56,628 nucleotides of DNA from assembly GCA_033763795.1 (NCBI GenBank), contig JANRJV010000045.1:1-56628 (forward strand), given 5' to 3'. Both the position numbers and the translations under genes were made by a program. The notes beneath the pieces were generated by a model. That model saw only the letters and a list, made by a program, of their open reading frames with translations. It searched no databases and had not been told where the DNA came from. This stretch comes from JAEUIV01 sp033763795. Its GTDB lineage: Bacteria; Planctomycetota; Phycisphaerae; Phycisphaerales; UBA1924. Below, piece after piece: positions 1 through 10,337 of the stretch. Numbering within the stretch: position 1 is the stretch's first letter; the number at the start of each line of letters is the position of its first letter.

Positions 1-208
1 CGACCTCGGCCCGCGCGACGATGGCGAGCTGCTTGCCCTTTCGGCGGAGCTCGATGATCCGGCAGCCGCTCAGAAGAGCCGCGGGCGTGGCCGGGCCGCA
101 GACGATGTCGCGTCGGCCCCTTGCGAGCCTGACACGCGTCACGATCCGGCCCACGAGCAGGGGCTCGAGCGAGCGCCGAACGGTCTCGACCTCGGGGAGC
201 TCGGGCAT
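1..208 (-). CDS. mutM: Formamidopyrimidine-DNA glycosylase, N-terminal part (cut by window edge)
   Basis: The minus strand from 208 leftwards translates to a protein beginning MPELPEVETVRRSLEPLL, the signature start of Fpg/MutM. This enzyme excises oxidised purines such as 8-oxoguanine and then nicks the abasic site. Pro2 (the Schiff-base nucleophile) and Glu3 are present, and the conserved lysine lies in the RRKGK segment at residues 55-59. Only 69 codons are inside the window; the frame stays open to base 1. There is no Shine-Dalgarno before the ATG, but TAGCAT lies 6 nt upstream, so the mRNA may be leaderless. The gene is divergent from the TPR gene. Confidence 0.93.
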   Translation of the reverse strand, partial: MPELPEVETVRRSLEPLLVGRIVTRVRLARGRRDIVCGPATPAALLSGCRIIELRRKGKQLAIVARAEV

Positions 209-214
209 GGAGGG

Positions 215-220
215 ATGCTA
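215..220 (-). promoter_or_regulatory. Putative -10 box (TAGCAT) of mutM, leaderless arrangement
   Basis: TAGCAT on the minus strand ends 6 nt before the mutM ATG, so transcription would begin at or next to the start codon. No convincing -35 is seen. The same spacing recurs at eight or nine other genes in this window. Confidence 0.45.
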
Positions 221-239
221 CGCAGGCGTCCGGGCTACG

Positions 240-1799
240 ATGATTCCAACTTCACAGGGGGCGAAGCCGGTGAGCACCACAGCGTCCTGCAGCCTCGACT
301 GCGTCAAGCAACTGCTGACAAACATCGCAGCTTCGGGGCTGTGGTCGGGTGTTGGGCAGGCCGGCGCTTCGGCTGTGGGTCTGGGCGCCGGCGCTGCGGG
401 CGTCGCCGTGGCGCTCCCGGTTGCCATCCCGCTATCGGTCGGCGCGATTGCAATGCTCGCCTACATCGGGCTCTCGCTGCGCAGCCAGCGCAGGCATTCC
501 CTCGACCAGCGGAAGCTCCACGGCGCACTCGAACTGGTCCGCCGGCGCAACGCTGACACGAAGCAGGACGCGGCTCTACTCCGCGAAGCGCTCACCGACC
601 TTGGCCTTGAACTCGGCGAAGACCACGAGCAGGTCATGACCCAGCTCCGCAGCATCCGCGCCCGCCTCGCGGAGCTGGACGCGCTGGCGCCGCTCGCGGG
701 CAAGCCTCTCGATGAGCTGCGCTCATTCTTTCAGCATCACCAGGGACTGCTCGTCTCCATGGGACGCTTCATGGAAGACAACTTCACATTCCTCGAAGAA
801 TTCGGCGTGCGCGTCGAGGCTTCTCTTGATGAACTCAAGGCGTCGTTTCTGGTGCTGCTCGCTGACATCCGCACCATCAAGGACACGACACAGCGGACCG
901 AGACCAAAGTCGATGCGCTCGGCGAGAAATTGGCACGGACACTTGAGCGGTTGGACCGCTCAACAGACCAGATGCGTGCGGAGATCACTGAAGAGGTGCG
1001 CCGTGAATTCTCAGCGAAGCTGGCGCAGGAGCGGAGCGCCCGCGAAGCCGCGGAGCGCCTCGCCCAGGACGTCATGGACGTGAAGGATGTGCCGGGCATC
1101 GAGGCCGAGCTGCGGGAAAAGGGCGGCCAGGCCATCGTCGATGAGTTGCTCAAGCGCGTGAGCGGGCCGCAGCAGGCTGTTCTCGAAGCACATCGGCGGA
1201 TCGCGGCGTGGGCCTACCTCGTTGGAGATATCGCGCAGGCAGAGGCATCGCTGCGGCTGATCCTTGGCGCGCTTCCCAGCGACCTTCCCGCGACCAACAG
1301 CATGGGTCACATCGCCCAGCTTCGAGGCGACCTTGCGGAGGCGGAGCGACTGTACTCGCGCCTGCTCGAACTCGCGCCGCAGGATGAATCTTTGCAAGCG
1401 GTCGCCTTGGGCAACCTCGGGATGGTGTCCTTTACCCGCGGCGACCTCGACAAGGCCGAGGAGATGCACACTAAGGCGCTCGCAATTGAGGAGAAGCTGG
1501 GGCGCCTCGAAGGCATCGCGAGCGAGTACGCCAACCTCGGGAGCGTGTCCTACACCCGCGGCGACCTCGACAAGGCCGAGGAGATGTACAGGAAGTCGCT
1601 GGCGATCGACGAGAAGCTGGGGTGCCTCGAAGGCATGGCGAACCAGTACAGCAACCTTGGGAGCGTGTATCGAGAGCTTGGCGACCTGAAGTCTGCCCGC
1701 GAGCATTGGACCACTGCCCGCGACCTCTACCAGCGCCTCGGCGCGCGGCACAAGGTCGCGAAGGTCCAGGGGTGGCTCGACGCCCTGCAGCCGGGATAG
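240..1799 (+). CDS. TPR-repeat protein with hydrophobic segment and coiled coil
   Basis: The protein is about 519 residues if it starts at the ATG at 240; the open frame upstream of 207 is antisense to mutM and is unlikely to be coding. A Gly/Ala-rich hydrophobic stretch (about residues 45-80) could be a membrane segment. It is followed by a long charged, probably coiled-coil region (about 95-310) and then TPR units of 40 residues near the C-terminus, two of which share GDLDKAEEM. TPRs mediate protein-protein contacts; no catalytic domain is seen. There is no clear ribosome binding site. The partner and pathway are unknown. Its base composition looks slightly less GC-rich than its neighbours, a weak hint of transfer. 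Confidence 0.75.
   Translation: MIPTSQGAKPVSTTASCSLDCVKQLLTNIAASGLWSGVGQAGASAVGLGAGAAGVAVALPVAIPLSVGAIAMLAYIGLSLRSQRRHSLDQRKLHGALELVRRRNADTKQDAALLREALTDLGLELGEDHEQVMTQLRSIRARLAELDALAPLAGKPLDELRSFFQHHQGLLVSMGRFMEDNFTFLEEFGVRVEASLDELKASFLVLLADIRTIKDTTQRTETKVDALGEKLARTLERLDRSTDQMRAEITEEVRREFSAKLAQERSAREAAERLAQDVMDVKDVPGIEAELREKGGQAIVDELLKRVSGPQQAVLEAHRRIAAWAYLVGDIAQAEASLRLILGALPSDLPATNSMGHIAQLRGDLAEAERLYSRLLELAPQDESLQAVALGNLGMVSFTRGDLDKAEEMHTKALAIEEKLGRLEGIASEYANLGSVSYTRGDLDKAEEMYRKSLAIDEKLGCLEGMANQYSNLGSVYRELGDLKSAREHWTTARDLYQRLGARHKVAKVQGWLDALQPG
1436..1587 (+). repeat. 120-bp tandem TPR-coding repeat
   Basis: The sequence around 1436-1467 (acccgcggcgacctcgacaa and onward) recurs almost identically 120 bp later at 1556-1587. 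Each copy encodes TRGDLDKAEEM followed by a related KALAIEEKLG-type helix, so one repeat equals one 40-residue TPR unit. The near-identity at DNA level suggests recent duplication or gene conversion. Confidence 0.8.
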
Positions 1800-1940
1800 C
1801 AACCCGTGGGTGAGGCGGGACTATGATCGTGAACACGGTGGTCGGTAGCCGGCGATCGCCCGTCGCCGCGCGGGGAATCGCCCGGGCCGACCGTGTAGAG
1901 CCCGCGTTTTTCACCGCCACTTTTCTCTGGAACCCTTCTC

Positions 1941-3014
<1,074 letters not shown>

Positions 3015-3038
3015 GCTTCGGGGCCCGCGCGCGGGCCT

Positions 3039-4604
3039 TCAGGGCGCCTCGGCCGGTCGGATGAAGCGCGGCGTGAGCCATTCGACGATGGCGTCCAGCG
3101 CCGCCGGCGCGAAGGTCTCCTCGATGGAGCCGTACTCCCCCGGCGCACCGGTCCGGCACGTCTGGAAGAGGTGGTTGAGCCCCGGGAGCTCGCGGACGGT
3201 GATGTCCTGATTGCCGCCGCGCTCGAGGGCGGCCCGGATGGCGGCGAGGTTCTCCGCCGGGGTCACCTGCCGATCGAGCGAGCCGTTGAGCGCGAGCACG
3301 GGCATCTTGAGCGCTTCGATGAGCGGGGCGGGATCGAGCGCGACGAAGCGGCGGAACCACGCGGAGTCGGCCATCGCGAGCTGAGCCTGCAGCATGGCCT
3401 GCCCCTGGGGGCTGTCGGGGTCGAGGCCGGTGAGCTGCCGCTGCGCAGCCGCGGTCTCGCGCACGGCCGCTTCGAGCTCCTGGCGCGTCCCGCCGCGGAG
3501 CAGGATGTCCATCGCGCGCGCCTGCGCGTCGACCATGGCGTCGAGGGCGGCGCCGTTCACGCCCGCCGCCTCGAGCAGGGCCCGGTTCTGGAGCTTCATG
3601 AGCTCCGCGCCGCGCAGACCGGGGCCCGCCAGGAGGACGACGAACGCAGGCGAGATCTCCCGGGCCGCGAGCATCGCCAGAAGCCCGCCTTCGCTGTGGC
3701 CCATGAGGCCCGCACGCCGGGCGTCGACCTCCGGCTGCGTCGAGAGGAAAGAGAACGCGGCCCGGGCGTCCGACGCGAGATCGTCGCTGGTCACCGCGCC
3801 GCCATCCACGCCTTCGGGCAGCGTTGAAGCGCCGACGCCGCGGTCGTCCACGCGCAGCACGACCATCCCTTCGCGCGTCAGACGATCGGCGATCACGAGG
3901 AACGGCTTGTGCGCAAAGAGGGTCGCGTCGCGGTCCTGCGGCCCCGAGCCGGTGAGCAGGACGACCGCCGGGTGGCGCCCGGGCGTGGAAGGGATCGTGA
4001 GAGTCCCCGCCAGCGTGTGCTTCCCCCGCGGGTTCGTGAACGTCACGTCGCGGACGGTGTAGGGGTAGGGGGGCGCGGGATGCTGCGGCCGAGGTGGCCC
4101 GAGCGCGGCAACGTCGCCCGGCTTCTTGCGGTCGAGCGAGGCTTTCATGGTGAAGCCAGACTGCTTCATCGTGCCCCGCGCGGCGTTCCCCGTCTCATCG
4201 ATCGTCAGATCGAACGCGGGCCACGCCGCTTCGGGGGCGCCCGCGAGGGGCGCGGTGAAGACCATCCGATCGGTGGCGATCGTGGTGATGGTCAACGGGC
4301 CCTTGTAGTTCTGGGCGGGGATCGAGATCGATCCCGACCAATCGGCGGCCTCGCCGGCGCGCGAGAGCTCGATGACGAAGTCGAGCTTATGGCCGTTGGG
4401 CGGCTCGACGGCCCCGGCCCAGACGTCGCGCGCATCCTTGGAGGGCGGCGCGTCGGTGGCTGGCGCTGCGGGCGGTGACGCGGGCGGCGCGTCCTGGCTG
4501 CGTGCAGTGGACGCTGCGCAGAAAATCAGCCCGGCTGCGGCCCCGGTCATGAGAACGGAGCACATCGGGCTGACGCGGCACAGACGACGGAATGTCGAGG
4601 GCAT
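3039..4604 (-). CDS. Secreted alpha/beta hydrolase (serine esterase/peptidase-like)
   Basis: The start MPSTFRRLCR at 4604 is chosen because AAGGAG precedes it by 8 nt; an in-frame start at 4628 lacks such a site. The protein is 521 residues. A signal peptide (hydrophobic core VLMTGAAAGLIFCAAS) is followed by a Pro/Ala-rich linker, an N-terminal beta-rich domain of about 150 residues, and an alpha/beta hydrolase domain with the nucleophile elbow GHSEGG (Ser304). LTGSGPQDRD may supply the oxyanion region, and the late GLNHLF supplies the likely catalytic His. It resembles secreted BAAT/dienelactone-hydrolase-like esterases; the substrate is unknown. It converges with moxR across 24 bp. Confidence 0.87.
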   Translation of the reverse strand: MPSTFRRLCRVSPMCSVLMTGAAAGLIFCAASTARSQDAPPASPPAAPATDAPPSKDARDVWAGAVEPPNGHKLDFVIELSRAGEAADWSGSISIPAQNYKGPLTITTIATDRMVFTAPLAGAPEAAWPAFDLTIDETGNAARGTMKQSGFTMKASLDRKKPGDVAALGPPRPQHPAPPYPYTVRDVTFTNPRGKHTLAGTLTIPSTPGRHPAVVLLTGSGPQDRDATLFAHKPFLVIADRLTREGMVVLRVDDRGVGASTLPEGVDGGAVTSDDLASDARAAFSFLSTQPEVDARRAGLMGHSEGGLLAMLAAREISPAFVVLLAGPGLRGAELMKLQNRALLEAAGVNGAALDAMVDAQARAMDILLRGGTRQELEAAVRETAAAQRQLTGLDPDSPQGQAMLQAQLAMADSAWFRRFVALDPAPLIEALKMPVLALNGSLDRQVTPAENLAAIRAALERGGNQDITVRELPGLNHLFQTCRTGAPGEYGSIEETFAPAALDAIVEWLTPRFIRPAEAP

Positions 4605-4649
4605 GGGGCGCTCCTTGCGGGTGCCCAAGCGTAGCCCGGCGGCGAAGCC

Positions 4650-4856
4650 TTACTGGGCGCGGGCGCTGTTCTCGCCGCCACCGGCGCGGGCGTAGGTGCT
4701 GCCGTCGGTCTGGCCGGCGCTGAGCTGCACGCGGGAGTCGTCGTACCGGAAGGGCTCCATGTAACGACGGTCGATGGAGGCCGAGACGGCCATCGCCACC
4801 GCGGCAGCGGCCAGCGAAACGATGACGGCGGGAACGAGCAGATTCGAGCGCTTCAT
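4650..4856 (-). CDS. Small single-pass membrane or secreted protein, unknown function
   Basis: This protein of about 68 residues starts MKRSNLLVPAVIV and has one hydrophobic segment (about residues 6-28), then a short polar tail. GGAG lies 10 nt upstream of this ATG and 4 nt upstream of an in-frame ATG at 4862, so either start is possible. No family is recognised. It lies upstream of the secreted hydrolase on the same strand with a 45-bp gap and may be cotranscribed with it. A perfect hairpin (CCGCAC/GTGCGG, 4873-4887) sits just before the ribosome binding site and could affect translation. Confidence 0.55.
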   Translation of the reverse strand: MKRSNLLVPAVIVSLAAAAVAMAVSASIDRRYMEPFRYDDSRVQLSAGQTDGSTYARAGGGENSARAQ

Positions 4857-4872
4857 GGGCATTTGTCTCCGA

Positions 4873-5339
4873 CCGCACGGTGTGCGGCTTGATGCGAGGT
4901 CCATCTCACCCGGGGTGATCAGCCGGACGTCCTTCCGGCGGGGATGTGCTGCGTGTCGTGCGGAAGTGCACGGGCTGAGACAACAGGCGGGGGCCGAGGC
5001 TTATTCCTTGACTTTCGCCGTTCGGTCCGGCCCGTTTCTTACCCCGCTTGCGCTGCACCCACGCACGCCGCACGAAAGAGCATTCTTCGATGTCGCGCCA
5101 CGAAAGCAAGCGACGAAAGAGCCGCGCCCAGCTGGCGCAGCTCCGGTGTAGCGCTTCACTTGCGCGGAGGGGGGACTCGGCCCCCCGCGGCCCAAAGAGC
5201 CCCAAAAACGCGGAGGTAAAACGCATTACCTGGAGCAGCCCGCGCGCCGCTCAGGCGGACCGCATATTTTTTTTTCGTGATGCTGCGCGAATAACGCGGA
5301 CCACAGAACAGGGGGTCCGCCGCGCGCCTCGGCGCGCAA
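4873..5339. other. Non-coding stretch between small membrane gene and terminator
   Basis: I see no convincing gene here. The stretch holds the hairpin at 4873-4887, a second perfect 6-bp inverted repeat (GCCGGA/TCCGGC around 4925-4942) in the probable 5' region of the small membrane gene, and a 9-base T run at 5267-5275. The short frames that cross it have no ribosome binding sites and no recognisable content. Confidence 0.5.
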
Positions 5340-5371
5340 CAAAAAGGCCGAGTGCGCTGCGCGACTCGGCC
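5340..5371 (-). terminator. Rho-independent terminator after the PEP-CTERM-like gene
   Basis: On the minus strand a GC-rich hairpin (GGCCGAGT ... ACTCGGCC, 5346-5371) is followed directly by TTTTTG. It lies about 85 bp beyond the stop codon of the gene at 5456-6310. Confidence 0.8.
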
Positions 5372-5455
5372 GGACGAGAGATTGATCTGATGCAGTGCGG
5401 AGTTCTTCGGTCGGGACGGCGCGGCGCGACGTGCGCGAGCCCCGGCGCTCGCCGC

Positions 5456-6310
5456 TCAGCGACGACGGCGCGCGGCCAGGCCCGCGCCCGCCAGCGTCGC
5501 CAGCACGACCGCGCCCGGCGCCGGGACCGTCTGCCAGCTCACATCGGCGCTCAGCCCGGCGTAGCTGGAGAGCCCGCCGAACTCCGCGGTGATGGTCGTG
5601 GGGGGGAAGAAGGAGCCGCCGTTGTAGTCAGCGGTGACGAAGACCTCGAGAATGAGGGCGAGCGTGAAGGTGGTGTTCGCGGGCAGGACGTATTCGATCG
5701 ACTCGCCGTCGTGCTGGAACTCCGTGAGCCCGCCGCCGACGAGCTCCCCCTGCTGGACGGCGATGTTGAGGCCGCCGCTCGAGAGGTCGCCGAAGTAGAG
5801 ATTCATGCCCGTTGCGAAGCTCGTCTCCGGGGTGGTCTCGCTGAGAGAGAAACCGTTGACGATCTTCGCGTCGGCGGTGTACGACGCGCTCCAGCGCACC
5901 GGCAGCGAGCCGACGCGGAACGTCCGCAGTGCGACCGCGGCGAAGTGGCCGTTCGCGTAGAACTCCTGGGCAGGCCCGCCCCGGCCCGCCTGGCCGCCGA
6001 GCCCCAGAAGCGAGCGCTGGGGACGGGCCCCGTCGGGCTGCGTGTTGAACTCGTAGGGGTCGAGCTTGTAGTTCAGATCCCCCGTGAGAGTCATCGAGTT
6101 GCCCTCGGCCAGCACGTCGGGCGCGCCGCCCGCGGGCGCGCTGAGAATGTTCATCGCGCCGTTGGAGTTGCCCTGGGAGAAGTCGGGCGTCCACACCGAC
6201 GATTCCAGCCACGCGACCTGGGCGTTCGCGGCGGTCGCGGCGAGTGCGAGCAGCGTCGCGGCGAGACCCGTGCGCGCAGTGACAACAGCCGACGACATGT
6301 GATGCGTCAT
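5456..6310 (-). CDS. Secreted protein with PEP-CTERM-like C-terminal sorting tail
   Basis: This 284-residue protein has an N-terminal signal peptide (TARTGLAATLLALAATAANAQ) and ends in VPAPGAVVLATLAGAGLAAR followed by arginines. That tail matches the proline-x-proline/hydrophobic helix/Arg cluster layout of PEP-CTERM-type sorting signals, which are removed by an exosortase. The middle part is beta-rich with no recognised domain. GGAG lies 8 nt before the ATG. The gene is probably monocistronic, with its own terminator downstream and 310 bp upstream. No exosortase gene is seen in the window. Confidence 0.8.
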   Translation of the reverse strand: MTHHMSSAVVTARTGLAATLLALAATAANAQVAWLESSVWTPDFSQGNSNGAMNILSAPAGGAPDVLAEGNSMTLTGDLNYKLDPYEFNTQPDGARPQRSLLGLGGQAGRGGPAQEFYANGHFAAVALRTFRVGSLPVRWSASYTADAKIVNGFSLSETTPETSFATGMNLYFGDLSSGGLNIAVQQGELVGGGLTEFQHDGESIEYVLPANTTFTLALILEVFVTADYNGGSFFPPTTITAEFGGLSSYAGLSADVSWQTVPAPGAVVLATLAGAGLAARRRR

Positions 6311-6620
6311 GAACCGATCTCCATTCTTGGGTCAGTCATCCCGCGCGTGCGCGTGGCGCGTCGCCCTGTGCGCACGCACTGCCCACGAGTCGCCGCCGGA
6401 TGAGAGGACCTTTCTCCTGTGCGGTTGAAAGATCCGTATGTTTGCGGGCGGGTCAAGCGCCGGCGTGGGATGAAAAATTACTCGCGCGACAGTCTGCGCG
6501 CCATCACCCCAGCGCACGCTGGACAACACTGTGATTCCCCTTAGTCGATGCGCCCGCTCGGCCCGCGTATGGTCGCGGTCGACCGACACGCGCGGCGCGC
6601 CGGGGCCGCGATTCCCCGCG
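6311..6620. other. Intergenic region upstream of PEP-CTERM-like gene
   Basis: About 310 bp lie between the end of nuoF and the start of the PEP-CTERM-like gene. No gene is supported. A TTGACC element on the minus strand (6451-6456) could be a -35, but no good -10 sits at the right distance. Confidence 0.4.
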
Positions 6621-8000
<1,380 letters not shown>

Positions 8001-8094
8001 GGCGGGTCCTGAGAGGTTCGATGCGTCGGGCGGAGGGGATTCTACGGCCGCACGGGCCGAACCGTCCGCTCGCCGCCCCGCCGGCCCGACCCGC

Positions 8095-8706
8095 TCAGCG
8101 TCCCGCGGCGACGGCGTCGCGGTAGACGGGGTACTCGCCGTTGTTGCCGTCGATCCACTGCTCGACGGGGACGGGCGTGATCCCTCCGCCGCCCTGGTGG
8201 CGCTCGAAGGTCAGCGTCTCTGGCGAATCCCCCTTGGCGGCCCAGACGTAGGGCAGGGGCTGGTCGAGCTGGATCCAGTAGGGGCCGGCGGTCGTCCCGT
8301 CAGAGTTGACGACGTCCACGCGGGCCCGCACGAGCGCATCGGTCTGCGACGTCACCCAGCGGGGCCGGCCCAGCTGGGTTACGAACATGTCGCCCGGCTG
8401 GGCGTCGAGCATCATGTCGTCGCCCGTGCGAATGTCGGTCCAGCCGTAGGGAGCGGTGATGTCCTTGCGCGCGACCCAGTAGCGGACGTTCAGGCGCAGG
8501 CCGGAGTGGTTGACGAACGAGGCGCGCGGGCCGTGCTTCATGGCGGCGGCGCCGTACATCGTCGGGGGCCCGAGGATCGCCCCGGCGGCGGGGACCGTGG
8601 CCGCTTCGATCACGCATCCCGAGAGCGCCGCGACGCTGGCGGCAGCGCCCAGCAGGCTCAGCGCCCTGATGATCCGGCGGCGGGTTGCGGCGTGAAGGCG
8701 GCTCAT
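8095..8706 (-). CDS. Predicted lipoprotein, unknown function
   Basis: This 203-residue protein has a signal peptide ending in the lipobox SVAALSGC (Cys31), so it is probably lipidated by Lgt, which is also encoded in this window. The mature part is Trp/Tyr-rich and beta-like, with the segment SGLRLNVRYWVARKDITAPY; no family is recognised. Its ATG overlaps the stop codon of the upstream 78-residue gene (ATGA), so the two are very likely translationally coupled. Confidence 0.78.
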   Translation of the reverse strand: MSRLHAATRRRIIRALSLLGAAASVAALSGCVIEAATVPAAGAILGPPTMYGAAAMKHGPRASFVNHSGLRLNVRYWVARKDITAPYGWTDIRTGDDMMLDAQPGDMFVTQLGRPRWVTSQTDALVRARVDVVNSDGTTAGPYWIQLDQPLPYVWAAKGDSPETLTFERHQGGGGITPVPVEQWIDGNNGEYPVYRDAVAAGR

Positions 8707-8939
8707 GATCGGGGCGGCTCCTCAGACTGGACAACAACTTCATCGATCGTCGTCCGCCGAAGAATAACCCGTTCCCCCGGTTCTCGGACGTTCGGCCGCT
8801 GATCATCCGCGCCGAGACGGGCTTCGGCGGTGGGCGCGGCGGCGGTGGGCGGCGCCGTGATATCCGTGCGGATGCCGCGCCACACGTGGCCCACGCACTC
8901 GCCCAGCGAACGCATCAGCGTCTTTCGGTTCGCGGTCAT
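8703..8939 (-). CDS. Small conserved-looking cytoplasmic protein, unknown function
   Basis: This 78-residue protein begins MTANRKTLMRSLGECVGHVW and is polar, with no signal peptide or membrane segment. Its stop overlaps the start of the lipoprotein gene by four bases, which supports it being a real gene in a two-gene unit. No Shine-Dalgarno precedes the ATG; TAGGAT lies 9 nt upstream. Function unknown. Confidence 0.65.
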   Translation of the reverse strand: MTANRKTLMRSLGECVGHVWRGIRTDITAPPTAAAPTAEARLGADDQRPNVREPGERVILRRTTIDEVVVQSEEPPRS

Positions 8940-8948
8940 CGGTCCCGG

Positions 8949-8954
8949 ATCCTA
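8949..8954 (-). promoter_or_regulatory. Putative -10 box (TAGGAT), near-leaderless
   Basis: TAGGAT on the minus strand ends 9 nt before the ATG of the 78-residue gene. This would place the transcript start within about two bases of the start codon. Confidence 0.4.
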
Positions 8955-8998
8955 TCCGCGCCCGGACTCCCGCGGCATGAGCGCCCGGGGGCCGCCCG

Positions 8999-10273
8999 TC
9001 AGGGGCAGGGCTCGCCGAAGAGGCTCAGGATGCTCGTGATGTCGGCGAAGTCGACCGCGCCGTTGCCGCTGACGTCGCCGATGGGCCCGGGCCCGTTGGG
9101 CGACCCCGGGAACGAGAGCCGGTTGAAGTTGCGGAGCACGGCGACGATGTCGGCGAAGTCGACCGTCCCGCTCGCGTTCACGTCGGGGCTCGTGTCGACG
9201 GCGGTGCGCAGCGTCTGCTGGATGAACTCGACGAGTGGGCGGACCGCCTCGTTCTGATCGCGCACGAGGAAGACGCCGAGCGCCGAGCGCCGCGCGTCGA
9301 TCCAGGGCGAGAAGCCGAAGGCGCCCTCGCTGGAGTTCAGCAGGGACGCGTCGGTGGCTCCCTGGAGGTTCACCCAGTTGCCCACGCCGTAGCCCGCGAA
9401 GTCCGCGGCTGTGGGAGGGGTGTAGGTGACGGGCACGCCATTGGTCTGATCGGCGAGCATGACGTCGATCGCCTCGGGAGAGAGCAGCCTCGTCTGCCCG
9501 GAGATTCCGCCCGCGACGATCATCGCGAGGTACGAGGCGTACTCGCGCAGCGTGCTGCTGACGCCGCCGCCGATGCGCGGGTTGGGGCCGGGCCCGAAGC
9601 CGGTCGCCGTCATCCCCAGCGGGCCGCTCAGGCGCTGCTGGAAAAGCTGGTTCCAGGTCCGTCCCGAAGCGATCTCCGCCGCGGCCCCGGCCGCCTGCAT
9701 GGAACACCCGCCGTAGGCGAAGTCGCTGCCGGGGGTGACGGGCTGCCCGTCGGCGCCGGTGCGCAGACCCGCCGCGGCGATCTCGGCGGCGCACTGCTGG
9801 AGGGTGGTGAAGCGGTCGTTGAGGCAGGGCGAGCAGTCGTCGAGCCCCGCGCCGGCGTTTCCGGGCAGCCCCGAGGTGTGCGCGAAGCAGTGGCGGAAGG
9901 TCACCGCGTTCAGCGGCGGCGCGCTGAAGGACGGGAGATAAAGCCCGATCGGGTCGTCCAGCGCGATGACGCCCTCATCGACGAGGGACATGATCACGCC
10001 CGCCGAGAGCCACTTGGTGGCGCTGGCGATGGGCACGGCGGTGTCGAGGGTGTACGAGCCGAAGGTCCGCTCGTAGAGGACGATGCCGCCCCGCTCCAGC
10101 CGCACGGACGCGCCGGGCACGCGGGGGTTTTGCGCGAGGAACGCCTCGACCGCCGGGGCGATGGCGTCCAGCGCGGGTGGGCAGGTCTCCCCGGCGCGGG
10201 CCGGGCGCAAGACCGCGGCGGCGATCACCAGCGGAACCGTCAGGGACGCGAGCGGGGTGGAGCGGCGGTGCAT
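8999..10273 (-). CDS. Secreted serine hydrolase of the class C beta-lactamase/DD-peptidase fold with dockerin-like C-terminus
   Basis: This 424-residue protein has a signal peptide (LTVPLVIAAAVLRPARA) and a beta-lactamase/transpeptidase-like domain with the Ser-x-x-Lys motif S84-A-T-K87, the nucleophile pair. The usual second motif Tyr-x-Asn appears as Tyr187-Gly-Gly189, so the Asn is missing; this favours an esterase or unusual peptidase over a beta-lactamase. The last 75 residues hold two dockerin-like calcium-loop repeats (DVNASGTVDFADIVAVL and DVSGNGAVDFADITSILSLF) ending in GEPCP. It lies between nuoE and the small unknown gene on the same strand, with no evident functional link to complex I. 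Confidence 0.87.
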   Translation of the reverse strand: MHRRSTPLASLTVPLVIAAAVLRPARAGETCPPALDAIAPAVEAFLAQNPRVPGASVRLERGGIVLYERTFGSYTLDTAVPIASATKWLSAGVIMSLVDEGVIALDDPIGLYLPSFSAPPLNAVTFRHCFAHTSGLPGNAGAGLDDCSPCLNDRFTTLQQCAAEIAAAGLRTGADGQPVTPGSDFAYGGCSMQAAGAAAEIASGRTWNQLFQQRLSGPLGMTATGFGPGPNPRIGGGVSSTLREYASYLAMIVAGGISGQTRLLSPEAIDVMLADQTNGVPVTYTPPTAADFAGYGVGNWVNLQGATDASLLNSSEGAFGFSPWIDARRSALGVFLVRDQNEAVRPLVEFIQQTLRTAVDTSPDVNASGTVDFADIVAVLRNFNRLSFPGSPNGPGPIGDVSGNGAVDFADITSILSLFGEPCP

Positions 10274-10337
10274 GGCCTGCTCAACGCCGCCGGCGCCCCG
10301 ATCTTGCAGGGATGCCGGATGATCCCGGGTTCCGCGC

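Noticed and set aside
5256..5275. T run after CCGCTCAGGCGG as a terminator on the plus strand
   Set aside because: The stem is only 4 bp and no plus-strand gene ends upstream of it.
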